Source: JALZKA01 sp963754045 | Lineage (GTDB): Bacteria > Actinomycetota > Thermoleophilia > Solirubrobacterales > 70-9 | Reading direction: 5' to 3' | Length of the DNA stretch: 64,000 bases | Assembly: GCA_963754045.1 (NCBI GenBank) | Contig: CAVWEN010000003.1 | Location: 620,001 to 684,000 of the forward strand | In this document: positions 38,118 to 46,446 of the stretch, one piece after another | How the letters are laid out: each line of letters starts with the position of its first letter | How positions within the stretch are numbered: position 1 is the stretch's first letter | Translations under genes and position numbers: made by a program | Notes under the pieces: generated by a model | What the model was told of the DNA's origin: nothing | Database searches by the model: none | Seen by the model: the letters and a program-made list of their open reading frames with translations, nothing else

Positions 38118-39053
38118 ATGGCGGATCGCCGAATCCAGTTACCGCGTGGCCCGGTTCGCCCGACGAACCGGCTGCGCCCGATCGACCGCGAGGTGAACGA
38201 GGCAATCGCACGCCACTCCGCGGCAGGCTCGACTTTCGAGGCAAAAGGCGTCGAGAGCTTCGTCCGCCAGCGCGGCGACGGCGCCGACGTGGTCTGTCTG
38301 CACGGCGTCCCAACCTCCTCCTTCCTCTATCGCCGAGTGCTGCCGGTACTGGCCGACGAGGGTCTGCGCGGGACCGCGTTCGACTTCCCGGGACTCGGGC
38401 TCGCCGAGCGCCCCGACGTCTTCGATTACACGTGGTCGGGGCTGGCGACGTGGACTGGAGAGGCGATCGACGCGCTCGGAATCGACCGCTGTCATCTCGT
38501 CGTCCACGACATCGGCGGGCCGATCGGCTTCGAGTGGGCGATCCGCAATCCGGAACGAGTTCTCTCGATCACGGTGCTGAACACGCTCGTCGAAGTGGCG
38601 AGCTTTCGGCGCCCGTGGCCAATGCACCCCTTCTCGATCAAGGGGCTCGGGGAGGTGTGGCTGCGAGCGAGCCCGCGCTTCCTGTTTTCCGAGATCTTCT
38701 ACTCACAGGGGATCGCGAAGCGCGCCCAGGTACCGCGATCGGACATCTACGCTCACATCGCGCTGCTGCGCCTACACGATCGCGGGCGCGCGTTCCTGAA
38801 GATCATGCGCGGGTTCGAGCTGACCCAGGAGAAGGAGCGGTTCTTCAAAGAAGGGCTGGCCGAGCGTTCGTACCCGGTTCGCGCCGTCTGGGGCGAGCGC
38901 GATCCGGCGCTAGGCATCGACAAGCTCGAAGCGGTCCAGCGTGCGTTCGACCTCGAGGACGCGATTTTGCTGCCGGCCAAGCACTTCCTTCAGGAAGACC
39001 ACGCAGCCGAGGTCGGCCAGGCCATCGCAGATCTCGCCGCCCCGCTCGGCTAG
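38118..39053 (+). CDS. Alpha/beta hydrolase, haloalkane-dehalogenase/epoxide-hydrolase-like
   Basis: A 311-residue alpha/beta hydrolase. The nucleophile elbow VVHDIGG has Asp131 rather than Ser, as in haloalkane dehalogenases, fluoroacetate dehalogenases and epoxide hydrolases. The oxyanion motif is HGVPTSS, and the acid and base are in WGERDPALG and AKHFLQEDH. The Trp that follows the nucleophile in classical haloalkane dehalogenases is Ile here, so halide binding is doubtful. ATG at 38118 has no Shine-Dalgarno sequence and may be leaderless. It shares the CTAG of its stop with the convergent RNase Z gene. Confidence 0.85.
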   Translation: MADRRIQLPRGPVRPTNRLRPIDREVNEAIARHSAAGSTFEAKGVESFVRQRGDGADVVCLHGVPTSSFLYRRVLPVLADEGLRGTAFDFPGLGLAERPDVFDYTWSGLATWTGEAIDALGIDRCHLVVHDIGGPIGFEWAIRNPERVLSITVLNTLVEVASFRRPWPMHPFSIKGLGEVWLRASPRFLFSEIFYSQGIAKRAQVPRSDIYAHIALLRLHDRGRAFLKIMRGFELTQEKERFFKEGLAERSYPVRAVWGERDPALGIDKLEAVQRAFDLEDAILLPAKHFLQEDHAAEVGQAIADLAAPLG

Positions 39054-40012
39054 TCGTTCTCGGGCTTCTGCTCGCGAGCGCCGTTTTCGACCAAGCGCGG
39101 CTTGCCGCGTTCCGGAAACGGGATCTCGACGATGTCGAAGTCGCGTGGGGCGACCACATCCGGGAACTCCTCGCGCGCCTCGTCAAGCACAGCACCCACG
39201 TGGTAGCGCGACGAGATGTGGACAAGGGCGAGCATTTCGACCTGCGCCTCCCGCGCGATCCGGGCCGCCTGGCGCGCAGTCGAGTGCGCGGTCTCCCCCG
39301 CCCTGGCGATCTCGTCGTCGGCGAACGAGGCTTCGTGGACCAAGAGCTGTGCGTCGTGTGCAGCCACCCGCGTCATCTCGCACGGCGCCGTGTCGCCGGT
39401 GATGACCAGCTTGCGACCCGCACGAGACTCACCGATCACTTGGCTGGGACCCACGTCTCCGCCAGCGCCCGGCACGTTCTCTCCAGCCTGGAGCCGGGCG
39501 AAGTCCGGGCCCGCCCGAACGCCGAGGCGCTCGGCCTCCGCGGGATCGAACCGGCCGGGCCGGTCGCGCTCGATGAACGCATACCCATTCGCGCGCACCC
39601 GGTGCTCAACCGGGAATGCTCGTACCTCGAAGTCGCCGCGCTCGACCGCCTCGCCAGGCTTCAATTCGGTCAGCTCGAGCGGGTAGCGCGTGCGGCCGAC
39701 GATCCGGCCGATGGTCGTGAACAGTTCCTTCAGGCCCGGCGGCCCATATACACGCAGTGGCGCCTCACGGTCGTGGAGGTCGTAGGTCTTGAGCAACCCC
39801 GGCACGCCCAGGTAATGATCGGCGTGGAAATGCGTGAGAAAGAGGTCGTCGACCTGCACGAGCCCGGTCGAGCGCTGCATTTGCCTCTGAGCGCCCTCAC
39901 CACAGTCGAAGAGCAGCCGGTCGCCACCGGCGCGCACGAGCACGCAGGCAGTGGCCCTTCGGGCGCTCGGCACCGAGCCACCCGTTCCGAGGAATACGAC
40001 GTCCAAGTCCAT
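39050..40012 (-). CDS. rnz: Ribonuclease Z (or RNase Z-like MBL-fold phosphodiesterase)
   Basis: RNase Z cuts tRNA precursors after the discriminator base. ATG at 40012 gives 320 residues with VFLGTGGSVPSARR at the N-terminus, the metal motif THFHADHYLG, the EHRVRANGYAF region, GDTAPC, and the C-terminal HISSRY. The frame upstream to 40285 is the antisense of the tRNA region and is rejected. It lies next to tRNA-Arg(CCG), which lacks an encoded CCA, the usual RNase Z substrate. The last four bases overlap the convergent hydrolase stop. Confidence 0.9.
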   Translation of the reverse strand: MDLDVVFLGTGGSVPSARRATACVLVRAGGDRLLFDCGEGAQRQMQRSTGLVQVDDLFLTHFHADHYLGVPGLLKTYDLHDREAPLRVYGPPGLKELFTTIGRIVGRTRYPLELTELKPGEAVERGDFEVRAFPVEHRVRANGYAFIERDRPGRFDPAEAERLGVRAGPDFARLQAGENVPGAGGDVGPSQVIGESRAGRKLVITGDTAPCEMTRVAAHDAQLLVHEASFADDEIARAGETAHSTARQAARIAREAQVEMLALVHISSRYHVGAVLDEAREEFPDVVAPRDFDIVEIPFPERGKPRLVENGAREQKPEND

Positions 40013-40039
40013 GGACGAACCGTAGACTGATCCGCCTCG

Positions 40040-40112
40040 GCGCCCGTAGCTCAGTGGATAGAGCGTCCGCCTCCGGAGCGGAAGGCCGCAGGTTCGAATC
40101 CTGCCGGGCGCG
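40040..40112 (+). tRNA. tRNA-Arg (anticodon CCG)
   Basis: 73 bases forming a full cloverleaf: acceptor 40040-40046 with 40105-40111, a four-pair D stem, anticodon arm TCCGC-CTCCGGA-GCGGA with CCG, and T arm GCAGG-TTCGAAT-CCTGC. The discriminator is G and no CCA is encoded. It decodes CGG, a common codon at this base composition. Confidence 0.97.
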
Positions 40113-40116
40113 CTGC

Positions 40117-41046
40117 ATGAAGTGGAAGCCGGCCCGCAAGCGATCGCGCGATGTGATCGACGTTCGCGGCGCATCACGGAAGAGCGGTGGCTCCTCGAGC
40201 GGGCGTTCGATCCCGGGTGGACTCGGAAGCCTGACCAAGCTCGGCGGCGGCACCGGGGCGATCGTCGTCGTCGCGCTGCTTGCAATCCAGTTGATCGGCG
40301 GAAACGGCGCCACGGGCGGGTTCGACGTTGGACAGATTTTGGGACCCGGAGCGAGCCCGGCGAGCGCTGAGAACCCCTCCCCCATTCCGCCCGGCAAAGA
40401 CCCTCAGAAACAGTTGAAGGACTTCTCCAGTTACGTCTTTACTGATAGCCAGGACGTCTGGAACCAATCCTTCTCGGCCGACGGCGAGGACTACGACCGC
40501 GCTGAACTGGTTCTCTATTCGGACTCGGTCAACACCGGCGGCTGCGGCAGCGCAACCGCCGCGGTCGGCCCGTTCTACTGTCCGGCCGACTCGCGGGTCT
40601 ATCTGGATCTCTCCTTCTATGGGGATATGGAGCGCCAGCTCGGCGCCGAGGGAGACTTTGCCTGGGCCTACGTGATCGCCCACGAGATGGGGCACCACGT
40701 CCAGAATGTGAGCGGCACCAACGAGAGGGTGGCACGCCTGGAAGGGAACGACCCGGACACCGCCAACGAGCTCTCGGTTCGAACCGAGTTACAGGCGGAC
40801 TGCTACGCCGGCATCTGGGCGGCAACCGTGTTTGCGGAGGGAGCGCTCGAGGAGGGCGACCTCGAGGAAGCGTTCAGCGCCGCGGAGGCCGTCGGCGATG
40901 ATCGCCTGCGCGAACAGGCGGGGCGCACGATCGACAGCGATAGCTTCACTCACGGCAGCTCCGATCAACGTCGGCGCTGGTTCGAGACCGGCTACTCCTC
41001 AGCGGATCCGTCTACTTGCGACACGTTCTCGGCCGACTCCGTCTGA
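40117..41046 (+). CDS. Neutral zinc metallopeptidase (YpfJ family)
   Basis: A 309-residue membrane-anchored putative metalloprotease. Residues 1-46 are cytoplasmic and basic, with one membrane segment (about 47-63). An extracytoplasmic domain follows, with GCGSATAAVGPFYCPAD, the zinc motif VIAHEMGHHVQ (His189-Glu190-His193) and LQADCYAGIW. It matches E. coli YpfJ from the first residues, which fixes the ATG at 40117, only four bases after the tRNA. Hence its mRNA is probably cotranscribed with, and cut from, the tRNA. The 3' end overlaps the convergent coiled-coil gene by 55 bases. Confidence 0.9.
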   Translation: MKWKPARKRSRDVIDVRGASRKSGGSSSGRSIPGGLGSLTKLGGGTGAIVVVALLAIQLIGGNGATGGFDVGQILGPGASPASAENPSPIPPGKDPQKQLKDFSSYVFTDSQDVWNQSFSADGEDYDRAELVLYSDSVNTGGCGSATAAVGPFYCPADSRVYLDLSFYGDMERQLGAEGDFAWAYVIAHEMGHHVQNVSGTNERVARLEGNDPDTANELSVRTELQADCYAGIWAATVFAEGALEEGDLEEAFSAAEAVGDDRLREQAGRTIDSDSFTHGSSDQRRRWFETGYSSADPSTCDTFSADSV

Positions 41047-41480
41047 GCGGCGCCGTTCGGCTCGCCGTCGAGCTCGACCAGCCCGTCCTCCGGCCTCAGC
41101 TCAATCACGGGCTCGTTGACCTCATCGCCGCGGCCGCGGCGCGTGAGCCGGGTGGTCGCGCGACGGAGCGGGTGCAGGGTGAGCGCCATCTCGTCCAGGC
41201 GCGGCTCGAGGCGGTCGATCGCCTCGGTCACCTTCTCGAAACCAGTTTCGAGGGGCTCGACCGAGCTGCGCATGACCACCACCTCGATTCCAAGCTCATC
41301 AACTCCCTTGCGCATCGCGTGGACCTCTTCGCCCATGTACTTCACACCCGCGTGAATCTCGGCGAGCGTGTCGGCAACCTGCGGGAGCAGCGCCACCGAA
41401 TCGCGGATCGTCCGAATCGTTTCGCTGATCGACCTGATGCTGTCGGTGATCGGGGCGAGGCCGTCAATCGGAAGCTTCAT
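40992..41480 (-). CDS. Coiled-coil protein of unknown function
   Basis: A 162-residue protein not recognised. Residues 1-115 are a long amphipathic stretch with heptad-like spacing (ITDSIRSISETIRTIRDSV, then TGFEKVTEAIDRLEPRLDEM). A basic patch (RRATTRLTRRGRG) and an acidic tail follow. There is no signal peptide or membrane segment. ATG overlaps the MerR gene stop as ATGA, so the two are cotranscribed and may interact. Its last 55 bases overlap the convergent metallopeptidase gene. Confidence 0.75.
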   Translation of the reverse strand: MKLPIDGLAPITDSIRSISETIRTIRDSVALLPQVADTLAEIHAGVKYMGEEVHAMRKGVDELGIEVVVMRSSVEPLETGFEKVTEAIDRLEPRLDEMALTLHPLRRATTRLTRRGRGDEVNEPVIELRPEDGLVELDGEPNGAAQTESAENVSQVDGSAEE

Positions 41481-42283
41481 CGCTTTCGCCCGCGTCGCTT
41501 GCGATCGTCGCCGCCCATGCGGGCGAGCTCCTTGCCGAAGGTGTGCTCGACCTGGTTGCTCATGGTGATCTGAAACACGGCGATAAGCGCCTCGGAGGCG
41601 AGCGGTCGCAGGCGCTCGATCGATTCGGCGACCTCGCCCCACCGCTCCTCGGGCGCACCCTCCTCCTGGAAGGGCTGCCAGACATGCTCGACGAAGAGCT
41701 GGGCGAACGCCTGTGCCGTGTACCCGCTCGAGCGCTGGATCACCTCCACGACATCGAGGACAGCGTCGATCGGGATCCCCAGCGAGAGGACCTGATCGGC
41801 CATCCGCAGCAGGCTGGGGCTGGGCACCTCGAAAGAGTTCGGGCCGGCGGGCACGAGCAGGCCCAGCTTGACGATGCGAGCGAGGTTGCGTGCGTTGACA
41901 CTTTCACCGAAGCGCTCGCGAAGCTCACCCAGCTTGACGATCTCCGGGCGCTCCGTCTCGAACGGGGCCGTAACGGCGCGACGAAAGTCGAGCATTGCCT
42001 CGGAGGCGCGCCCCGAGGCGTTCTCAAGCAGGCGCTCAATGCCCTTGAGGTTGAAGCCGTCGGCCTGGAGTTCGGTGATCAGGCGCAGCCGGGCGACGTG
42101 GTCGGACCCATAGAAGCCGACCCGGTTGCGCACTTCGGGCGGCTGCAACAGACCACGGGCTTGATGTGCACGGATATTGCGCACGCTCATCCCGCTTTCG
42201 CGGGAGAGCTTTTCGATCGTCAGATCGGAGCCCGTGGTGGCAGCTTGCCCGTCCTCGACAACGTGCAGTGGTTCGGTGGCCAT
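41477..42283 (-). CDS. MerR-family transcriptional regulator
   Basis: A DNA-binding regulator. The N-terminal winged helix has LTIEKLSRESGMSVRNIRAHQARGL and YGSDHVARLRLITEL. A long C-terminal region (about 170 residues) has no metal-binding cysteines, so it is not a classical MerR/CueR metal sensor. I prefer ATG at 42283 (268 residues); ATG at 42325 is in frame and possible. It faces the membrane-protein operon across a gap with an inverted repeat (42326-42347), likely its operator. Confidence 0.88.
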   Translation of the reverse strand: MATEPLHVVEDGQAATTGSDLTIEKLSRESGMSVRNIRAHQARGLLQPPEVRNRVGFYGSDHVARLRLITELQADGFNLKGIERLLENASGRASEAMLDFRRAVTAPFETERPEIVKLGELRERFGESVNARNLARIVKLGLLVPAGPNSFEVPSPSLLRMADQVLSLGIPIDAVLDVVEVIQRSSGYTAQAFAQLFVEHVWQPFQEEGAPEERWGEVAESIERLRPLASEALIAVFQITMSNQVEHTFGKELARMGGDDRKRRGRKR

Positions 42284-42325
42284 CGCAGGCGGGACGCTAG
42301 CACCAGGCGATGATCCATACTCCAA

Positions 42326-42347
42326 CGTGACATCACTTCATGTAACG
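42326..42347. promoter_or_regulatory. Inverted repeat, candidate MerR operator
   Basis: CGTGACAT (42326-42333) and ATGTAACG (42340-42347), with seven of eight bases matching across a six-base spacer, lie in the divergent region between the MerR gene and the membrane-protein operon. The position fits an operator controlling both directions. No matching promoter boxes are clear. Confidence 0.45.
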
Positions 42348-42408
42348 TCGATCCGGGTCGAGTGTTAGACCTCTCGAACCCAGACGTCCCCGAATCCCAG
42401 GAGACCAG

Positions 42409-44247
42409 ATGAATCTCATTGCCCAAGCAGCCTCGCCGCCCGCAGGCGGAGCCGCCCTTGACCAGGTGATTGTGGCCACCGGCGCCGCCACGCTGCTCAC
42501 CGTCGCCCTGCTGGTGCTCGGCCTGGGCCACCGCAGCGGCCGCGTGAGCCTTCTCGGCCGATTGGCCGGGTTCTCCGAGCGGGTCTCGGGCATGCCGGGA
42601 TGGGTCGCACTGCCCGCCGCCATTGCCGGCGGCGCCTTGATCATCGCCTTCGTGGGCTTTCTCTGGGACGTATCGATCCACATCGACAACGGCCGCGACG
42701 AAGGGCCGCTGGCAAACCCGTCTCACTACCTGATCCTCGGCGGCCTCTTCGGAATCTTCACCGCGGGCTTTTTCGCCTGCGTGCTCCCGTTGGAGAGGCC
42801 GTCGCGAAGCGCCGTCCGCATCGCCGGCGACTGGTACGCCCCTTTGGGAGGCGTTGTGCTGATGGCCTGTGGCGGCTTCGCGCTCGCCGGTTTTCCACTT
42901 GACGACGTCTGGCACCGCATCTTTGGTCAGGACGTCACCCTCTGGGGACCCACCCACCTGATGCTAATCGGTGGCGCTGCCATGACCTTGATCGGGATCG
43001 CGATCCTGATGGTCGAGGGTGGTCGCGCCCAGGCAGCTTCGGGCGTCAAAGAAATCGGTTGGATTCGCTGGGTGCGGCGGGTGGCGCTGAGCGGCGGTCT
43101 TCTGATCGGCCTGTGCGTCTTTCCAGTCGAGTTCGACTTCGGCGTCCCGCAGTTCCGCATGGTCTTTGGGCCGATCCTGCTGATGCTGGCCGCTGGAATC
43201 GGGCTCGTCGCCACGCGGATCTGGCTCGGTCGCGGCGCCGCGCTTGGTGCAGTCGCGTTCTTCCTTTTGATCCGGGTCGCCGTCTCGGTCCTGGTCGGTC
43301 CAGTACTCGGTGAGACAACACCTGCATTCGCCCTCTTCGTCGCCGAGGCGTTGGTGATCGAAGCGGTCTTCATCGCCCTTCCTCGCGCCCGGCCGGTGAC
43401 ACTCGGTCTGATCTCGGGCGTTGGCATCGGAACCTTCGGCCTGGCCGCTGAATGGGGCTGGTCGCACGTGGCGATGCCGATCCCATGGAGCGCCGAGCTG
43501 TTCCCCGAGGCTGCCATTCTCGGATTCACCGCCGCGGTAGCGGGCTCGATGGTCGGTGCGTGGATCGGTGAGCGGCTGGCGTCGGACACGCGGCCGCGTT
43601 TGCACGGCACCCGCCTTGGCGCCATTACCGGAGCGCTTGTGATCGCGCTCGTGGTCGGTTACGCGCTCGACAAGCCCGCAGTAGAGGGAGTCACGGCCCA
43701 GGTGACGCTGGCCGACGCCGGACCGGGCGAAGCGATCCCCACGGTCCGAATGTCACCCGCCGACGCGGCCGAGGGTGCGGAGTTTCTGAACGTCACCTCC
43801 TGGCAGGGGGGCGGCTTCGAGCTCGCCGAACTCGAGCCCACCGGCGAGCCGGGAACCTTCACAACCTCGACCCCGGTTCCGATCGACGGCACCTGGAAGA
43901 CGATCATCCGCATGTCGCGCGGCAACACGCTCAGCGGTGTGCCGATCTTCATGCCCGAGGACGAGGCGATACCGGCCCCTGAGGAGCCCGCGCTCGCGAG
44001 CTTCGAGCGGACGTTCGTCGCTGACCACGAGATCCTTCAGCGCGAACAGAAGCCCGCAGCGGCCTGGGTCACGGCCATCGCCTACCTCGTTGTGGCCTCG
44101 ATCTCACTCGTCCTGCTGACCATGATCGCCTGGGCACTGCATCGACTGGCAGTCGCGGTCGAGCCGGAGCGGTCCCCCGGCGCGGTGGCGATGCCCGCAC
44201 GCGAAGCCGATCAGAACCCGGCGCCGAGCCGGGAGGTGACGGCTTGA
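42409..44247 (+). CDS. Polytopic membrane protein with C-terminal extracytoplasmic beta domain, unknown function
   Basis: A 612-residue protein not recognised. It has about 11-12 membrane segments over residues 18-420, then an extracytoplasmic domain (about 425-545) with the look of YtkA/FixH/CopC-type beta domains (TGEPGTFTTSTPVPIDGTW), and a final membrane segment near 555-580. Conserved-looking polar residues sit inside the membrane part: WDVSIHIDNGRDEGP, ANPSHYLILGG, DDVWHRIFGQDVTLWGPTH. These His/Asp/Trp clusters suggest metal or proton chemistry. It is followed by a TTGA-coupled 46-residue membrane peptide. A copper or respiratory role is speculation. Confidence 0.8.
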   Translation: MNLIAQAASPPAGGAALDQVIVATGAATLLTVALLVLGLGHRSGRVSLLGRLAGFSERVSGMPGWVALPAAIAGGALIIAFVGFLWDVSIHIDNGRDEGPLANPSHYLILGGLFGIFTAGFFACVLPLERPSRSAVRIAGDWYAPLGGVVLMACGGFALAGFPLDDVWHRIFGQDVTLWGPTHLMLIGGAAMTLIGIAILMVEGGRAQAASGVKEIGWIRWVRRVALSGGLLIGLCVFPVEFDFGVPQFRMVFGPILLMLAAGIGLVATRIWLGRGAALGAVAFFLLIRVAVSVLVGPVLGETTPAFALFVAEALVIEAVFIALPRARPVTLGLISGVGIGTFGLAAEWGWSHVAMPIPWSAELFPEAAILGFTAAVAGSMVGAWIGERLASDTRPRLHGTRLGAITGALVIALVVGYALDKPAVEGVTAQVTLADAGPGEAIPTVRMSPADAAEGAEFLNVTSWQGGGFELAELEPTGEPGTFTTSTPVPIDGTWKTIIRMSRGNTLSGVPIFMPEDEAIPAPEEPALASFERTFVADHEILQREQKPAAAWVTAIAYLVVASISLVLLTMIAWALHRLAVAVEPERSPGAVAMPAREADQNPAPSREVTA

Positions 44248-44384
44248 ACCTCATCCTCCCAATCGCCGATCACGGCGACATCCTGGCCGCGCTGCCGTTC
44301 GTGCTACCGGCTTTCTTGGTGGTCGCGACGTTGCTGGGGCTTCGGGTGCTCGAGCGAAAGCGCGATAGTTCCGGCCACCGATGA
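44244..44384 (+). CDS. Small single-pass membrane peptide (46 residues)
   Basis: TTG at 44244 overlaps the previous stop as TTGA, with GGGAGGTGA five bases upstream, and its TGA overlaps the next ATG as ATGA. The product has one membrane helix (about 15-35, LAALPFVLPAFLVVATLLGL) and a basic end (RVLERKRDSSGHR). Strict coupling on both sides and a good ribosome site support a real gene. The function is unknown; it may be a subunit of the preceding membrane protein. Confidence 0.7.
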   Translation: MNLILPIADHGDILAALPFVLPAFLVVATLLGLRVLERKRDSSGHR

Positions 44385-45418
44385 CACCGTCGCGAAACAG
44401 GGCGCTACTCGCTGCGGGCCTCGCCAGCGCCGCAGGCGGAGCCGCGGTAATACAGGCGCGCCGCACTGCCGCGCAGAGCGCCCAGCGCCGCGCACGCACG
44501 GACCGGGGTCGTCGGGTCGTCGTAAGCGGGTCGAGCGGCGGGCGCATCGAGGCCCGGGTGCACGGACCCGAGGATGCGCGCACCCTCGTGCTCGTGCATT
44601 GCTGGGTCGGCACCCAGGAACTCTGGCACAAGCAGGTCGATGCCCTTGCAGGAAAACTGCGCATCGTCACCTACGACCACCGGGGGCACGGGATCTCCGA
44701 TCCCGCTCCCGACAACGACTACTCGCTCGCCGCGCTGGCCCTCGATCTCGACGCCGTGATCGAGGCGACCGTTCCCGACGACGAACCGCCGTTGATCGCC
44801 GGCCACTCGATGGGCGCGATGACTCTCGCTGCCTGGGCCGACAGCTGCACGGGCGAGGTGCCCAATCGGGCCTCCGGTGTCGCGCTGATGTCGGCCGGAC
44901 TGGAGGGACTGGGGCTCGAGGCCCAGGTCGTTCGCGCCCTTCCTGGGCCGTTCGACACCTTTCGCGGCAAGCTGGCTGACATCGTCGTCGCCGCGCCAGG
45001 CGCGATCCGGGCCACCCCCATTCCGCTCGCGTACGCCGTCGCCGCATATGCCGCGCTGGGCCCCTCGGCCGACCGCGAAGACATCGAGCTTGCCGCTCGC
45101 ATGGCGCTCGACACGCGCGCTCGGGCCCGCGCGGGTTGCGGTAGGGCGATGGCGCAGATGAATCTCTCCCACGCGGCCGAGGTACTCGACGTCCCCGCCA
45201 TCGTGATCGCAGGCGCCAAGGACCTCCTGACGCCGATCGCCCACGCGGAGCGAATCGAGACCGCACTTCCCGCATCACTCGGCCTCCGCGTCGATCCAGA
45301 AGCGGGCCACATGACCCCGCTCGAATCACCGGACCTCGTGAACGACGCCCTGCGCGAGCTGGCGGCGGCCACAAAAAAACGGCCGCCCAAGACGGCCGCA
45401 AGCCCACCACCCGCTTAA
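44381..45418 (+). CDS. Alpha/beta hydrolase (serine nucleophile)
   Basis: A 345-residue hydrolase. An N-terminal hydrophobic stretch rich in Ala may be a signal or membrane anchor (about 8-25). The catalytic triad is Ser in IAGHSMGAMT, Asp in AGAKDLLTP, and His in EAGHMTPLE; the oxyanion region is LVHCWVGTQELW and DHRGHGISD. It belongs with esterase/peroxidase-like alpha/beta hydrolases; the substrate is unknown. It is coupled to the small membrane peptide by ATGA. A hairpin follows its stop. Confidence 0.87.
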   Translation: MTPSRNRALLAAGLASAAGGAAVIQARRTAAQSAQRRARTDRGRRVVVSGSSGGRIEARVHGPEDARTLVLVHCWVGTQELWHKQVDALAGKLRIVTYDHRGHGISDPAPDNDYSLAALALDLDAVIEATVPDDEPPLIAGHSMGAMTLAAWADSCTGEVPNRASGVALMSAGLEGLGLEAQVVRALPGPFDTFRGKLADIVVAAPGAIRATPIPLAYAVAAYAALGPSADREDIELAARMALDTRARARAGCGRAMAQMNLSHAAEVLDVPAIVIAGAKDLLTPIAHAERIETALPASLGLRVDPEAGHMTPLESPDLVNDALRELAAATKKRPPKTAASPPPA

Positions 45419-45443
45419 CCGGGAGGTGCTTCATGCCTCCCGG
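45419..45443. terminator. Hairpin between convergent genes
   Basis: CCGGGAGG (45419-45426) and CCTCCCGG (45436-45443) form a perfect eight-pair stem with a nine-base loop, directly after the hydrolase stop and 22 bases before the convergent rfbG-like stop. There is no U tract on either strand, so it would have to act as a U-less terminator of the kind proposed in Actinobacteria. Confidence 0.45.
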
Positions 45444-45465
45444 AACCCCGGCCCGTCGCTCCCTG

Positions 45466-46446
45466 CTACTGCGGCGCCGGGGCTCGCGCCTCGGGGTGCT
45501 CGCGGTACCAGCCGATTGTCTTCTGCAATCCGTCTTCCAGCCCGACCGACGGCTCCCAGCCGAGCCGTTCGCGGATCTTGGTGGGGTCGACCCACTGCCG
45601 GTCGATCTCACCCTCTGGGTTACCCGTACCGCGAATATCCGGCTCAACGCCGGTTCCCGAGAGCCGCGCGATTGTTGCGACGACGTCGCCGACCGCGAAT
45701 GAGCAACCACCGCCCGCGTTGAAAGCCTCACCGCGGACGTCGTCGCGGTGCAGGTTGTCGGCGAGAACCAAATACGCGCTGGTGGCGTCCTCGACGTAGA
45801 GGAAGTCGCGCTCGGGCGAACCGTCGGACCGCAGCACCGGAGCGCGCCCATCCACCGCGGCGCTCACGGCCTCGGGGATCAACCGCGAGAAGTTGAGGTC
45901 GCCGCCGCCATAGATGTTCGCAAAGCGTGTGACAGCTACCGGTAGGCCGTAGGAGTGCCAGTAGGAGCGCGCAATCAGATCCGCGGCTGCCTTCGAAGCC
46001 TCGTAGGGCGCGGTGGGCTGGAGCGGGAACTCCTCGCGGTAGGGCAATTCGTCATGAGCACCGTAGGCCTTGTCGGAAGACGCGAACACGACCCGCTCCA
46101 CCCCGCGTTCGCGGCAGGCCTGAAGCAGGGTCCACGTGCCGCGGACGTTTGACTCGAAGCCCTGCACTGGCGACGCCTGAACGGTTTCGACGATCGTCTC
46201 GGCGGCGAGGTGATAGACCGAGTCGACGGCGTTCTCCGCCAAAACACGGGCCACCTCGTCGGCGTCACAGAGGTCGGCTTCCACCTGGACCAGCTCGTCC
46301 TCAATCCCGAGCATGCCGATCGCCGACGGTTTCTCGGTCACCCGTCGGCGATCGAAGGAGACAACCCGGTCACCGCGCTCGAGCAACGCTTTGGCGAGCC
46401 AGCCGCCGACGAATCCGCGCGCCCCGGTGACGAGCGATGTCCCCAT
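45466..46446 (-). CDS. rfbG: CDP-glucose 4,6-dehydratase-like short-chain dehydrogenase
   Basis: An extended SDR sugar enzyme. It has the NAD motif TGARGFVGG (7-15), the catalytic Y-x3-K in PYEASKAAADL, and TRFANIYGGGDLNFSRLIP with RSDGSPERDFLYVEDA, which closely follow RfbG. It would convert CDP-glucose to CDP-4-keto-6-deoxyglucose, in line with the cytidylyltransferase next to it. ATG at 46446 overlaps that gene as TGATG and gives 326 residues. The product probably feeds a cell-surface or methylated deoxysugar; later enzymes are not in the window. Confidence 0.88.
   Translation of the reverse strand: MGTSLVTGARGFVGGWLAKALLERGDRVVSFDRRRVTEKPSAIGMLGIEDELVQVEADLCDADEVARVLAENAVDSVYHLAAETIVETVQASPVQGFESNVRGTWTLLQACRERGVERVVFASSDKAYGAHDELPYREEFPLQPTAPYEASKAAADLIARSYWHSYGLPVAVTRFANIYGGGDLNFSRLIPEAVSAAVDGRAPVLRSDGSPERDFLYVEDATSAYLVLADNLHRDDVRGEAFNAGGGCSFAVGDVVATIARLSGTGVEPDIRGTGNPEGEIDRQWVDPTKIRERLGWEPSVGLEDGLQKTIGWYREHPEARAPAPQ

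Noticed and set aside
38118..39053. Firm call as haloalkane dehalogenase
   Set aside because: The Asp nucleophile fits, but the halide-stabilising Trp after it is Ile; epoxide hydrolase or fluoroacetate-dehalogenase-like activity is equally possible.
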